A stretch of DNA of 64,000 nucleotides from positions 124,001-188,000 of the forward strand of contig ML058371.1 of the NCBI GenBank assembly GCA_003013855.2, in the 5' to 3' direction. Source of the stretch: Liriodendron chinense. Its lineage: Eukaryota > Streptophyta > Magnoliopsida > Magnoliales > Magnoliaceae. A program made the position numbers and the translations under genes. How positions within the stretch are numbered: position 1 is the first letter of the stretch; each line of letters starts with the position of its first letter. Positions 1-12,332 of this stretch are shown here, piece by piece. The notes beneath the pieces were generated by a model, which saw only the letters and a list, made by a program, of their open reading frames with translations, did no database searches and was not told where the DNA came from.

Positions 1-2640
1 TTACAAAGTTCCTGCCTGTCGAACCTAAAGAAGATCCAATTGTAATTTCCTTACCTTGTGTAAGGTATGATCTTTTTTCCATCTTATCCATACGATGTAC
101 GGAATAGGAAATCTTGGAAAGGACTTCTTTTAGTACACTTTCAATCTAACTGGTTTTCAAATTAATCATCGTATCCTAGGAACAATAATTGCAAACGCCT
201 ATCACCAAATGCAAAATGGTGAATGCATCCTATGCCAAAAAAATCTAGGCAATTTGTCCAGTGAGCCCAACAGTTATTGTGTCATCCCAAAAGTCAGGCC
301 ATTCAACTCTTTCAGGTGGATCTCACAAAATACGTACTTGCTACAAAAACTAGGGTTGAATCCACTCTTCTGAGCATGGTTCAAAAACCCAAAAACTTGA
401 CTCGACTCGATGTTCAGCTAGGTCAAGTCAACCCAAAGACTCGACTTGATATGTAATCAAATAAATTAAAAGTGCTTACTAATAATAAATATTTACAATC
501 GTACGAGTATAAAATAGCAGCTTAATTTGTCACAAAATGAGCACATGGTAAGGTGATAATGATGCATGCACCTTGCTTGTGAGGTAGGGGGTTCATATCT
601 CATCACCCACTTTCATTTTTTATTTATTTATCAAAAAGCCATTTCGCTCGGCAACTCGATTCGAGTCGCATCAAGTCAACTGGGTTGATTCGGCTGAGTT
701 TCGAGTCAAGTCATCCTTTACAAAAGTACTTCGAATCCTTTACAAAAAGTACTTTGCATCACCAATATCTGTCGATATTGACAAATATTGCATCAATGCA
801 TGAAAACTCGGGGTTTGAGGGCAGAAAAATCGAGGAAAAAAAAAAACCATCCAAACCCCTATTTTCTTAATTACTCTCCACTTTTAAATAAATCTATTGT
901 AGATTTTGACCCATTCTTATAAATCACTTTAAAGAAAAACAGCAATTTCGAGTCGGAATTAAGATCCAAGCTGATTTGGGGCCTTTTTTATTCAAAAAGC
1001 ATTTTTTATTTTCGATCCATTTTTCTTACTGTAAATCATATTAAATCAGTGTCAAATGCTAACATATCCATGATTCTTCATGTTTTGCATAAAAATCATG
1101 AATTTGGAGCTTTGATTTTGAGATTTGGGGAAGATGGACCGAGTTGCGGAAATTAGGAAAAATAAAAAAAAATTCTAATTTCTCTCAAATCAATTGCAAT
1201 CTTTCCGCACAAACACAAAATCAAACATCTATGTAACCTGATCTAGTAGCTCTTGTAACTTGGGGATTTTTTGAAAAAGAAAATATTTTTTAATTAAAAA
1301 AGTAAAAAAAAAATTATGAAATGGATCGATCGACGGTCAATTGGCTCTCATTTCAGAGTATTCAGGAGTGTTTGAAGAAATCATTATCACATAATTCTAA
1401 TTTTGGAATTTGGGAGAAGACGAGCCAATTTGCAAAAAATTCAAAAAAAATTCCAATTTTCCGAAATAAGTTGCAATTTTAATGTCCGAACATGAAATTG
1501 AACATGTGACTAACCTAATCCAGTGATTCTTGGAAATTTGGAGATTTTTAAAAATATATATATAAATAAAATGATAAAAAATAATTGAAATTCCACTTTG
1601 ATCAATGATTAATTGGTCCCTATTATACATTCTAATTTTGGGGAAGATGGGCCAATTTGCGGTAAATTAGGAAAATTTTGAAATTTCACTAAATTTTCTC
1701 AAATTGAAAAGGATGAGTACCAACATTATGTTAGAAAGTATCTTCACGGGTATCATTTTACTATAAACCAGGCATAGTATTGTCAATTTGTGGAGGAGCA
1801 GTATTATACACAGCCCCATCGAGATGGAGATGATGAATTTGAGCCACCGTGCAGCTCTACGTGGGTCTAAGCCACAGCCACACACATTACTCGCAAGTAT
1901 GTTTCTAATTGTCTACTTCTTCTTTTGCTTTTGAATGTGTTGCTTGTGTTTCCACACGTCTTCTTACATTTATAAGTTATATGAATTGACTTTGAATATA
2001 TTTGCATCAGTTCAATTAGACCACCTAGGACCCCATACAAAGGAAACCTATTATGTGCACTTGTTTTTGTGATGTTGTGATGTTTGATTTCTAAGTGCGT
2101 ATCGATGTCTTTTTTAACAATCCCTGAAGTTTCATTGAAAAATTCAACCAATTTCCCAATGTATCCCCATATTTCCCAACAACAGCGATACATTACATGA
2201 TACAACCGATCTATCCCATGCGATAACTGATAGGTATCCATATCTCAAGGGTACGATACATAACATGATCACGATACAGAAAACATTGGTTCCAGGGCCT
2301 AGGTTTTGCAGATGGACTCTTGCCACAGGAGTTGGGTCTGTGCCTAGGTTTTGCAAAATTTTCTAATCACGCCCGAGTTGAGCCCTAGAACAGGCCCGTT
2401 TACGATCCTACTAGACAGGCTTACCCTACCATTATTAACTCTCCAGTAGCAGCTTGGGAAAGTGGATGGTCCATGGCCCAAAAACATCTTCCAAATTGGA
2501 AGATATGACCCCCAAATCTTGGGTCTGTTTTTGCTAAATGTGGAATGTTACTGTTTTCTCTTCTTAGCTCCTCAGTTGTATCATAGGAAAGTGGATTGCA
2601 GGAAATATGACATTCATTCTACGGCTCAAAACATACAGTT
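1..2640. other. Gene-free AT-rich intergenic region
   Basis: I see no credible gene here. Short open frames lack recognisable domains and are interrupted by A/T runs. Positions 380-440 and 640-710 hold repeated GACTCGA/GAGTC words, and 540-610 holds a SINE-like stretch that I could not bound. Around 2160-2290 there are repeated 'gatac' words of the kind seen in degenerate plant MITEs. Confidence 0.6.
1080..1720. repeat. Degenerate tandem repeat, 2-3 units of roughly 270 bp
   Basis: A block containing 'gggaagatggaccgagttgcgg', A-rich filler, 'tctcaaat' and a tract near 'aacctgatctagtagctcttg' recurs in diverged form at about 1110, 1400 and 1640. The later counterparts include 'gacgagccaatttgc', 'acctaatccagtgattcttg' and 'gatgggccaatttgcgg'. 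Identity is low, so the array is old. No terminal repeats are evident, and the family is not recognised. Confidence 0.5.
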
Positions 2641-3498
2641 GTAACTGCATTATACCGCATCGACATTTCACAAAATGATATTTCAGACATCAACATTCAA
2701 ACAACAATAGAAGAAAAAACAAAAACACGACAGTCATCCAAACAGCAATTTCTGATAAAAAGGACTTTTCAGAAACTGCATTTCCACAGAGTTCTCGTAA
2801 ACTAATTTCTGGCTATCATCAAAAGCCCTAAGGAAATTACAATGGGTCATGTTTCCGAACGTGCCCAAACTACTCGATCAATTACCGCAGCATGTTCACG
2901 ATGCCATCGATGCAATGGTAATATATTCGAGTAGTAGGCTTTTACATGGAAAACCTTTACATCCAAGATCAAAACAATGCTAATCTAATGAATGCATTCA
3001 ATACACTGAACCCATCCTATAATTGAGGAATCACTTCATCTAGATAAGCCATGGATAAGTGTAGTTGCCTGAAATTTTCAACATAGAAGACTTGGAAACC
3101 ATATACTGAAAGAGATGAATATATGAACAACAACATTGTTCGCTTTTCTTTTCTTTTTTTTTTTTCTTTTTTTTTTTGAATTGAAAGATAACAATAACAG
3201 TTTTCGCTTACACAATATACACATGAAAACTGCTAAATCTGTAGATGAAATATGATCATATAGATCCATCGATATTAAGATCATGTTTCTTTGTGATCTT
3301 CTTAAGATTGAATGCTTCAAAAAAGAAAAGAAAAGAAAAGTATTCCATTTCCTCTATCCATTTCAGCTTCCTCTCTCCCTTGCGGGCACTCGATTCGCCT
3401 TTCTTTCATATATCAACAGAACAAATACAATTAATACTAAAACAACAGAAAGAAAAAAAAAGGGTGGCAAGAAACCTGTAAGGTAGGCCATGGTCAAC

Positions 3499-5607
3499 TT
3501 AAGCTGCCAACTGCTCCTGCTCCATACGCAGCTGCTGCTCCGCCCAAGGAGAAAGCATCTCCAAGGAATCGAAATCATCACCACCGTCAAGGTGATACTG
3601 CTGCTGACCAGCCCATCCTACCGAAGGGCCGTCCTTCACAAGAGACTGCACCCATGAAACATCAGGCTCATGGACTGCTGGAGCTGTTGAGACTGTCGAT
3701 GCTGCTGGGGCGATGGTGGTGGTGCTGCGGATCCCAAAAGATGCTGACTTCCTCAGTTTGTTAAGCTCCTCCCCTTTAAAGCCCCAGTCTAGTTTCCCAT
3801 TTGGTGAGCCCCAGTCTAGTTTCCCATTCGGTGAGCCCCAGTCCGAAAGCATCGTTTCCGTTGTTGTTGTGGCCATCGTTGTAAGGCCGGGATGACGATT
3901 CATCATTGCTCGTTCGGAGAAGCTCTGGCTCCGTTTTGCAAAAGCAGCTGACCTTGAATTCATAACAGCTGCTGCTGATGTGGGGTCCAGCCCAAAAGAA
4001 GATGACGCCAATGACGTCCTCACAGGTGAGGAAGACGGGCTACTACTGTAGCCAGAATGCAGCTGCTGGTTCAGGTTCTGGTGAACCACACGTCCCGAGG
4101 GAGATTGAAAATGAGACGCTGCAGCTGCTGCTTTCAGCGACATTCCCTGCAATTGAGATAGAGTGGGAGGATCGAGAGACCCAAAAACATCTTCAAGGTT
4201 GGACGGCGTCACCGAACCGGCACGACTGAACTTTCCACTCCGACTGCCCGACGAGGCAGCAAGGGCTGCAGCAGCAGCAGCAAAAGCATTTGTCCGCCCA
4301 GAGAGATTTGAGATCTCATCCATCAATTGCTGCTGATAACCTTCCAATCCAGTCATCTCCATATCCATACCCATATCCCTAGCACTCAATACCGTCTTAA
4401 GCCGGCTGCCTAGCAACTGCAAGGTTGGCGGGATGGTGCCAGGCAGGTTTTGCCATGATGACAATGAAGGCGATGTTGGCGCTGTAGTATTTGGAAGCAT
4501 CATCCCAGATGGGGCACCATTCAATGTGGTCATGTCCAAGGGCAAAGCAACAGCAGATGATGATCGGGGCGACAGCATAGCTGCTCCAGTAGAAGCATGC
4601 ACGGGACGGAGCTCTTCCCGCTTGTGGGCAAAGAAGCAGACCCTGCGTGTGCACCCGGTCTCGTCCTTGCAGAGCCGGGTCCGGTATTGCCAAGGGTGGA
4701 GCCATGACTCGAACACTCCGTGGGCATACTCACAGGCATCCCCTAGACGGCATGCCCCCTTCCGGAACTCGGGGCATGGCACACAACTGTAGTTGTACTT
4801 GCATGGGTCCCGCCTCCTTGCGTTCTCCCCCGGGTGGACGAAAGGGCACTCTGTCCAATCATGCGAGTATGCCCGTGAGCATGGCTTCACCTTGAAGGTG
4901 TACATCCGGAACTCATCTGTCCCATAGATGCCACTGTTTACATCTGGCATCGAGAAATCGACCGGATACTCTTTCTTCTCCAGAATCTGCTCTTCTAGCA
5001 GCTGTTGATTCTCATCCAAATTGCTGATGTTTTGACCAGAAGAAGCAAAGCTTTCTTTCTCTCTGCCACTGCCGCCGCTAATACCTTTCAGCATCATTTC
5101 CAGGGACTTCTGTCTCTCTGTTGGGGAGGCTGGCGCAATCACATCTCCAGGCCGATTGCCATGAGCATCAAGAGAACCTGCATCCGCAGAAGCGTTGATC
5201 AACAGCTTGAAAATCTCCGAAGCAGAGGCAGACCCACCAGCAGCTGCACAATGGAGGGCAGTTGCACCATCCAAACCGCAAGCCATGTTCACATCAATCC
5301 CATCAGTAGAGAGTATGTATTTCAACACGTCCATGCTTCCGAACATGGCAGCGACCATCAACGGCGTCCTCTGCTCATAACCCATCTTCCTCGACCCAAT
5401 CCGTCTACCGTACCAGTAGCCTGCCTCATTGATGGCCAGACCATCTTCTTCCACGGCCCGCTTGAAGGCAATCAGATCATTGGACGCGGATAATTCTAGC
5501 AGAATCGAGGAGGGAAAGGAATCCTTCTGATCCTGGATTTTGCTGTCCATGGAGACAAACTCAGTTGGTGATGATTTCCTCTTCACGGTGTCTGGAATGA
5601 CACACAT
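3499..5607 (-). CDS. OXS2-like: Ankyrin-repeat tandem CCCH zinc-finger protein (OXS2 / TZF7-TZF8 type)
   Basis: This is a 702-residue protein in one exon. I place the start at the ATG at 5605-5607; the frame stays open upstream but has only a TTG there, next to a good splice acceptor. Two ankyrin-type repeats lie near residues 78-140 (TPLMVAAM, TALHCAAAGG). An arginine-rich C-x5-H-x4-C-x3-H motif is near 243-258. The plant tandem finger C-x7-C-x5-C-x3-H-x16-C-x5-C-x4-C-x3-H spans about 278-328. The C-terminal half is Ser/Ala/Gln-rich and keeps the DWGSPNGKL...FKGEELNKLRKSASFG and WVQSLVKDGP blocks. From memory, Arabidopsis homologues in this group are about 700-716 residues, act in stress and hormone responses, shuttle between nucleus and cytoplasm, and bind RNA or DNA. 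Unusually, the DWGSPNGKL block is duplicated in tandem. The frame is intact, so this is the one confident host gene. Confidence 0.93.
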   Translation of the reverse strand: MCVIPDTVKRKSSPTEFVSMDSKIQDQKDSFPSSILLELSASNDLIAFKRAVEEDGLAINEAGYWYGRRIGSRKMGYEQRTPLMVAAMFGSMDVLKYILSTDGIDVNMACGLDGATALHCAAAGGSASASEIFKLLINASADAGSLDAHGNRPGDVIAPASPTERQKSLEMMLKGISGGSGREKESFASSGQNISNLDENQQLLEEQILEKKEYPVDFSMPDVNSGIYGTDEFRMYTFKVKPCSRAYSHDWTECPFVHPGENARRRDPCKYNYSCVPCPEFRKGACRLGDACEYAHGVFESWLHPWQYRTRLCKDETGCTRRVCFFAHKREELRPVHASTGAAMLSPRSSSAVALPLDMTTLNGAPSGMMLPNTTAPTSPSLSSWQNLPGTIPPTLQLLGSRLKTVLSARDMGMDMEMTGLEGYQQQLMDEISNLSGRTNAFAAAAAALAASSGSRSGKFSRAGSVTPSNLEDVFGSLDPPTLSQLQGMSLKAAAAASHFQSPSGRVVHQNLNQQLHSGYSSSPSSSPVRTSLASSSFGLDPTSAAAVMNSRSAAFAKRSQSFSERAMMNRHPGLTTMATTTTETMLSDWGSPNGKLDWGSPNGKLDWGFKGEELNKLRKSASFGIRSTTTIAPAASTVSTAPAVHEPDVSWVQSLVKDGPSVGWAGQQQYHLDGGDDFDSLEMLSPWAEQQLRMEQEQLAA

Positions 5608-7400
5608 GCTCAACAACTGCTGGCTCCTTTTTCTGTAATGCAAGGGAAAAGATTTCCATTTTCAGAAAGAAGGACAACGGGTCTGAAGAACCAGAAATAC
5701 AGAAGCAAAAGATCATGATAGAGAAATGATCTTCTGCAACTAGCTGTACCATAGCCTACAATGCAACTAGTTGTGTTGGATGTTTGGATATTTGAATCAA
5801 TGATCCGGACATCCATCCCACTCTTTGCAGGCCACAGTGCGAATGATCACATCAAACAGATGATCATAACCATCTGAATCAGTTTTGTTATGAACTTGTA
5901 ATTGTTCATTTCCAAGCCATAGATCAGAAACTGAGCATCGTCTAACAGGTGCATGGATGATGATACAACTGGAAAGCTTAGAAAGTGAAGGGTCAATATC
6001 ATCATGAGTATCACCTTGACCATCCATCTTGCAAGCTGTCTATCAGATGGACAATAAGTAACATCTGATGACTGTGATTCTTGTCTCGTGGTCGAACCAG
6101 AGCAGATGGATTAGAATGAACAATTCAGATCACTGATTGGACTGCCACAGGTCCACTGCAACTAGGCCTAGGGTAGAACTAGTCTCATCCTAGCCATATG
6201 AAGTTCACAGCCGCCATTTCCAAGCCATAGATTGAAGATACTGCATCATCTAACTGATGCATGGAATGGAAAACGGATGGTTACAGCTCTAATACTTGAA
6301 AAATAGATGGCCATGTTCGTCATAACCATCATCTTAACCATCCGTTTCGCAAGATATTGATCAGATGGGTAGCATCATCCAACAACTACGGAATGGACAA
6401 TTACCATGTGCCCGTTAACACCAAAGACAGCAGCACTCTTTCTTTCTACTTTCAGTAGTAACAAAAATAATGCAATTTTGTCACTTTGGTATTAACATAA
6501 GTATAAAAAGGGTGATCGCGTCGAACATACGGGTGGTGATATCAAAAAATACCCAACAACATGACAATGGTGTGAGATGAACTCTCAATCTAGGGTTTAA
6601 ATTATCTGTAAATAAAAATTAAAAAAAATTACAAATGGACAGCCAAGATTGTTGTAAGTATCATCTTCAGATGACCAATATCCAGACAATTCAGACAAAT
6701 AATTGGACTTTCTTTTTACTTTCAGTAATAAAAACAGTACAAATTTGTAACTTTGGTATTACCAAAACTTGAAAAAAGGGTTACCCATGGGCATATGATC
6801 TGAATTTGTCCAAATCACGGTCTTTGTACGGTCACGATGATGCTTATAAGGATCTTGGCCATCCATTTTTAATCTTTTTACAAATTATCTACACATAATC
6901 AAACCATAGATTGAGACTCCATCTCACATCGTCATCACCGTTGTTGGATAATTTTTTACATCAACACCCTTACAATTGATACAATCACCCTTTCTCTCTA
7001 CTTTCAGCCATAAAAATAGTACAATTTTGTAACTTTGGTATTACCGAATGTAAAAATGATTTTTCTTTTTAAATACAGATGCCTTAGAAAGAAAAGGCGA
7101 TTTTATCAATCAGGCGATGTAGATATCAAGAGCTACCAAACGATGAGATCAAACAAAGACTCAATCTAGGGTTTCACAATCTGAAGATAATTTGAAAAAG
7201 AAAAAGATAATAGAAATTACATAATTGAAGAAAGAATTGGCAGTTTTTCAGCGATCTTCTTACAGAAAACCTCAAAATTAAAAATAAAAACATGAAATTA
7301 CATAAAAAGAAAACAGAAATACATACCTTTGAAAGAGTGATTAGATTTATGAAGGAGAAGAGAAGAGAAGGATGAGATATCTACCGAGTGAGGGTTTGGG
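5608..7400 (-). other. 5' leader of the CCCH gene with a 1.7-kb intron (about 5633-7326)
   Basis: On the minus strand a donor CAAAG|GTATGT lies at 7326/7327. A pyrimidine-rich acceptor TTGCATTACAG ends at 5633, leaving 25 leader bases before the ATG. An alternative acceptor GTTGCAG lies at 5734. A long intron in the leader is plausible for this gene family. Inside the intron, two diverged copies of a repeat sharing 'catttccaagccatagat' lie near 5890-6060 and 6210-6400. A word 'ctttcagtaataaaaa...ttgtaactttggtattacc' recurs near 6450, 6720 and 7000. The splice sites are inferred from consensus and are not confirmed by transcripts. Confidence 0.65.
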
Positions 7401-7403
7401 TTC

Positions 7404-7413
7404 CTTTTTATTA
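7404..7413 (-). promoter_or_regulatory. Probable TATA-like box of the CCCH gene
   Basis: On the minus strand TAATAAAAAGG is followed by a CT-rich leader running into the proposed exon-1 donor at 7327. It lies about 80 bases upstream of the donor. An AAACCCT telo-box-like word follows at 7391-7397. This fits a short non-coding first exon but is positional inference only. Confidence 0.45.
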
Positions 7414-7559
7414 CGAAGGGACGGCGGTAAAGAAAGAGAGGAGGAAAGAGGGGAAAGATGGGAAAGGAGAAGCTAGATGGAAAGTCTCTTTCTCCCTACT
7501 CTGCTTTCTTTCTTCGTCTTCGCTGCGGTCAAAGTAATAGAAATTTTGAGCTACTCTCA

Positions 7560-7880
7560 CATGTGGTCGTCGAATTGGAATGCTACTCGCATTTCCACTG
7601 ACCCGAACCCGACTAACCCAACCCGAGTTTGCGTTGGGTCAGTTCGTCGGGTCCTCTGGTCAAGTTAGGGTTGGAAAACTCCGACCCGATTGGGCTCGGG
7701 TTAGGTCGAATTGGAAATAATCATATGTATTTAAGCCTGGTTTGGTCGTATTTTGTTGGGTTGGATTGGTTAGGTTGAGCACAGAATATTTTAGGTTGGG
7801 CACATTGGGATGGAATTGGGATTGTTTTGGGTTGGGTCCTCTTGATTGACACTTGACCTGACCTAACCTGCCCAAGTTGC
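7560..7880. repeat. GGGTTGGGT/GACCCGACCC-rich repeat
   Basis: The stretch is dense in GGGTTGGGTC, GGGTTAGG and the complementary ACCCGAACCC words on both halves. It has the look of a degraded palindromic MITE common in plant intergenic DNA. No clean target-site duplication was found, and it has no coding potential. Confidence 0.4.
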
Positions 7881-9929
7881 ACCCATAATGCCGGTGTGAA
7901 AGAAGTCTGATGGAATAGACCCGATTTTTATTTTATGGGTTTAGGTCCAATTTTCAGACCCATCAAGAAATAAGTCCAAGTTTGGCTTTCGACTTGGTAA
8001 GCAAGCGGGTCGAGTGGCATTAAGTAGAGTTAGGTCTATGGTCTTGTGTTTGATTCTTCTTCTTATTTCTTTATTTAATTTTATTTATTTATTTGTCTAT
8101 TATCTTGTCTTGTTTTGTCTTTTATCTTGTGCTTGACTAAAATGAGTCCATATGTGTGTGTATGTGAATGTGCGTGTATGTATGTATGTGTATGTATTTA
8201 TATGTTTATATATGTGTCTGTGTTAAGAGAGATGTTTTGTGCTCTCGTTGCATTATAAGTTATGATGCTCCTAACTGAGTTCAGGCATTTGGATAGTCAA
8301 ATCAATTGATCAACAATGTTCATTAGGTCAATATACATTTCACTAGCTACCATACAAAGATCACACCAATCCAACAAATATGAACCATTCAATCAACTGG
8401 TCTTTAATATGGACAATAAAGATAATTTACTGGAAATAGATCAAACCAATAATTTGATCCATTTGTTAAGCCATGTCATTGATTGCTTGTGATTCTAAAG
8501 AATCACTCTTGTTATGTAATTGTAACCATCCCATCTATGGCCTTCAAAAATGGATGGTTGTAATTAATAAAACCAAAATAGGGGTGGATTAGATCATCTC
8601 ATCAGTATGGTTTTCTTCTATTATACCCAATAAAATGTGTTTTAGACTTAAAGGACAGCTTAGATTGATGCAACTAGGAGCACTATAACTTATAATGATA
8701 TGAAAGCACTAGAACATTTATCATCAATTAAATCTGCATGATACATCTCATGAGCAGCAGTGGATAATTTTTACCTTGCAATTAGTCTTTAAATAGCTTC
8801 AAATTTTAGGTTTCAAAAAGACATGGAAAGGGATTTAAGATAAAATTAGGTTATCAGGTTTTCTCCTCTCTCACTCTCCTTTGATATGGATGGTACCTCA
8901 AAGGTGATGTTTCTCCTAGTCAAAGCCCGGCAAAGCTGCTGCACTCAGATTCGGTAGTGACCCCTCTAGTAACGAGGTCAGTACAAGAGGGGTCACTACC
9001 GAATTAGATCAATCCAACCATTAGTTGTCCCCACATAAATATGGAGTTTTTTTTTTTTTTTCTGTGGTTGTTCCTTATTTTCTATTATCCCCACTTGATA
9101 GTTAGATTCATCTGACTTTGGGGGCGTACCATTTTCATAGTGAGACAACCTTATCGGATGGGTGAGATGTCATACAAACATCATTGTGGGCCCAACACAC
9201 CGACTAATTGGACTTATAACTATTGTGTGAGGATTTCTCTTTAAAAATATTTAAAGAGGTAGCAGGTTATTTCTAGTATAGCAAAAAAAGAGCGGATTGG
9301 AACCTGTTTGATTTTCTATTATGTAAGAAAAAAGTAAGCAAATGAGCAATGATTACCAATTATGTTACATGTCTCCTTACATTAATTGTATTTGAATCAA
9401 ATGATAGCATTTTTCCATTGTTTATCTATGGGGAAATCATAATACTAGCCCTTTTACATTACTTTAATGTTATATCATGTTCAAAATAAACTAATGTGTG
9501 GTTGTTTGGTTTGAGATTTATACCATAATTACATGGAAAAGAGCAATGATCACATATTACTTATCCTTAATACATATGCATTGGACTAGCCATTTACTTA
9601 TTTGATTTGGCTATGGTAAAATTATAATACTAACATAATTTCTTTAATTTAGAAAGAATTATGGCACATCAAACAAGCCCTAAATGAAGAAAAACCCGAG
9701 TAAAGAATATGACAAAACCAAATTGATTTTTTTATTTAGGCATATTCAATTTGCAGCCGATTTGATAAATGGCCTAAATCTCTAGCAGCTTTGTCATGTT
9801 GGTATCATGGAGCTCCTTTCTCTCATGTGAGTAAGTGCATTGATGTTTCATCTACTTTTGATTATAATAGGTAGAATATACATGAGGCTTAGCTTGTGCA
9901 CCTGACATTTCTCTCAAATCCTAACTATC
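7881..9929. other. Gene-free region with simple-sequence DNA
   Basis: No gene is seen. Positions 8150-8220 are a TG/TATG-rich simple repeat. A T-run lies at 9047-9061. A perfect hairpin is listed separately at 8949-9004. The rest is unremarkable AT-rich DNA. Confidence 0.6.
8949..9004. repeat. Perfect 19-bp inverted repeat (hairpin)
   Basis: ATTCGGTAGTGACCCCTCT at 8949-8967 is exactly complementary to 8986-9004, with an 18-base spacer. It may be the termini of a tiny foldback element or a transcribed hairpin. No target-site duplication is obvious. Confidence 0.8.
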
Positions 9930-10128
9930 AAATGGTAGGCTACAAGACACCCACACCTTTGGGACATTGGTAGACTGAGTGAAGATAACATCATCTCAGC
10001 ACTAAGGTCAAGGTATCGAATCTCAACGTGGGGGTACTGGCTAACATTGCAAGGTGACTAACAAACAGTGTGGGTGGGTGTACAAATAGTGGGATATGTG
10101 AACTAACCCAAAAAAAATGGTAGGCTAC
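9930..10128 (+). mobile_element. tRNA-derived SINE with perfect target-site duplication
   Basis: The body is 9944-10114 and is flanked by identical 14-bp copies of AAATGGTAGGCTAC (9930-9943 and 10115-10128). It contains a degenerate A box (ttggtagactgag) and a B box (ggtatcgaatc). GT-rich 'gtgggtgggtgtac' DNA follows, and the element ends in an A-run. The same family occurs at 10.3 kb and 52.4 kb. Confidence 0.85.
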
Positions 10129-10311
10129 TCTGTATACTACCATGTCCTTTTAATCACATAAAATCTTGATATGGATGGAATTTTTTAATAATTAGTTTTT
10201 AGAATGGTTAAGACTTTGGATCACTCAATGACATGAGGTGTGTTTTATGTAAAACAATAACATTTAGGTAATTTGACAAAGTAGCTTTGCCATGCATATG
10301 CTGGAGAATGC

Positions 10312-10436
10312 TTCTTTTTTCCCTTTTTTTTTTTTTTTTTCCTTTTGTGGATTAGTACACACACCCCACTGTTAGTCACAGTTTGGGAATTGATACCAAG
10401 ACCTCAGTGTTAAAACAAGGCTATCTTTTTCCCTTG
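10312..10436 (-). mobile_element. 5'-truncated SINE of the same family, minus strand
   Basis: A T-run at its left is followed by 'tagtacacacaccccactgt' and by the complement of the B-box region (gaattgataccaagacctcagtg). The flanks carry near-matching CTTTTTTCCCTT and CTTTTTCCCTT, a likely target-site duplication. The tRNA-like head is shortened. Confidence 0.65.
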
Positions 10437-11739
10437 TCAAAGGAGAAACTTAGATTTTATGTTAGATATAATGGTTAAGTACATGAGCAAACATTTCATA
10501 TCTAATACCATCATTAAAAAGACATTTACATTAATATTGTAGTTATTATGGTAGGTACCCTAATTTAGATGGCTCTTAAAAAGAAATTGCATTGATTTAA
10601 TTTTCTAATTAGTTGATTAATGGATATTTAATTATGGATGATGAAAACGTGGTAAAATTTTAGAAAACAAATACTTAAATTGGAGGTTAATGTACTTAAA
10701 AACCACTTTGAATTCCAACATTGAACTATCTAAAGTGGGTCCAACTGCAGTTTGATTGAGTTGCTCATCTATAGTGGTTTGATAATGTGGACGGTTTAAT
10801 TGAGTTAATATATTCTACGTATGCATTTTTAAAGGGACGGAGAATAAAATATTGTATCTTTAGCCAGCATCTAACAATTCCTATTTGAGTGGGTCTAACA
10901 ACATGGATGGTTTGACTGAGTCATTGCATTACACATTTGCATGAAATATTGTATCTTGAATGAGCATCCAACAACTCTCAGGTTGATAACATTTGCATGA
11001 AAAGTGTGTTGCACCTGCCATATATTTAATATTATGATTAAACAACATTATTAAGTTTGAACCGTTCATTGTTTTCATTTTTTTTTTTTTTAACCGTTGA
11101 TTAGATGTCCTTCAAAAGAGTATCTACATACACTTCTTCCATTTAAGTTTTTGCTAATAATCCATCTACAGTGGGTTCTTCCAATTCAACGGTCTGGATT
11201 TGAGGTACCCTCACCTATATGTACCTAGGAACCTGATACATCAAAGCCCTTCTCTCCAATGAGGTTTGCTGAAATAAGAAATACTGCAAGGGAATACGTG
11301 AGGAGTTTAGTCGTTGAATTGGGGTCCTTTAAAACATATATAACTAAATCCATTAGTACTTTGATTATTCAAATGTTAATGTTACTGTCGTCTTATTCAA
11401 AGGAAAAAAAAAAGGTTTAAATGATTAAAGTGTTGAAATAGTGTTAAGTGTTTTTAGTTTTTGTGTGTCCTAATCCATGATGAGGCCCATTTTATAAACA
11501 GTTTTGATGACTTAAAGATGACCTCAGATCCAAAGGCTAAAGTCCCAAACCTATACCATAACAATACTTTGGGATGTATTAGAAGGAACTTCTAGATTGG
11601 ACGAGTTACATGCATGATACTCAGGCTGAATGTTACACTTGATACGCAGGCACTGAGAAATTATACACGTGGCTTATATTAACTTAAATAAATGATTAGA
11701 TTGCGCAGTTGATAAGGTAAGGTCATCGGAATGTTCATC
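10437..11739. other. Gene-free AT-rich region
   Basis: I see only short random open frames and A/T runs (for example at 11080). A word 'gagttgctcatctatagtgg...gatggtttgactgagt' recurs loosely at 10750-10930, probably old repeat debris. Confidence 0.5.
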
Positions 11740-12036
11740 TGCCATCCACATGAAACAGTTGTGATGAATCCCCACCATTAAAAACTTCACATGGCCACAT
11801 AACGTTTATTTTCCACCCAACTTGTTGATAAGGTCACAAAGACATGGATGAAGAGAATACACAGATATCAGCATCAGCATGATCCAATACTTTTTTGTGG
11901 CTGTACTGGATAAGTTTTTAATGGTTGATTACCACTGTTTCCTGTATAACGGTACACTCGATATTTGGATCTGCTTTATTTTTGGGATCATTCCTAAAGT
12001 AATTTTTCAAAACGGATGGACAGCATGGATACAAGG
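11740..12036. mobile_element. GGGCCCAC-family element, fragment
   Basis: This matches the interior and right arm of the family seen intact at 15481-15870. It has 'ccccaccattaaaaacttc', 'ccaacttgttgataaggtcac' and 'ccactgtttcctgt', and ends in 'aaaacggatggacagcatggataca'. The left arm is missing. Confidence 0.7.
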
Positions 12037-12266
12037 TATTAGAGTTGTACACAAGCTGAGTTGAGCTGAGCTTAGCCATGTCCGAGCTAGGCTCGAGCAA
12101 TGACCACTTTGGCTTGTGTTTGGCTTGGGTTGGCCATCGAGTTAGAATTTCATGATCAAGCTGGCTCAACCGAGCTTTCGAACTGAATTCAAGTTGAGAG
12201 TCGAGCTTGGAAATATGTATATAGAAGTTTCATATAGTGATTGGCCGGCCAGTCAGATAGTAGAAC

Positions 12267-12320
<54 letters not shown>

Positions 12321-12332
12321 GGGGGGGGGGGG
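12267..12332. repeat. (GA)n microsatellite followed by a run of about 23 G
   Basis: An alternating GA tract passes directly into an uninterrupted G homopolymer at about 12310-12332. The G run is a candidate quadruplex-forming tract and a likely place for assembly length errors. Confidence 0.95.

Noticed and set aside
540..610. Possible tRNA or SINE (gtaaggtg...gggttcatatctc)
   Set aside because: The B box is plausible, but no cloverleaf or target-site duplication could be drawn.
5005..5493. 162-codon plus-strand frame within the CCCH gene
   Set aside because: It lacks domains and overlaps the confident ankyrin-coding exon.
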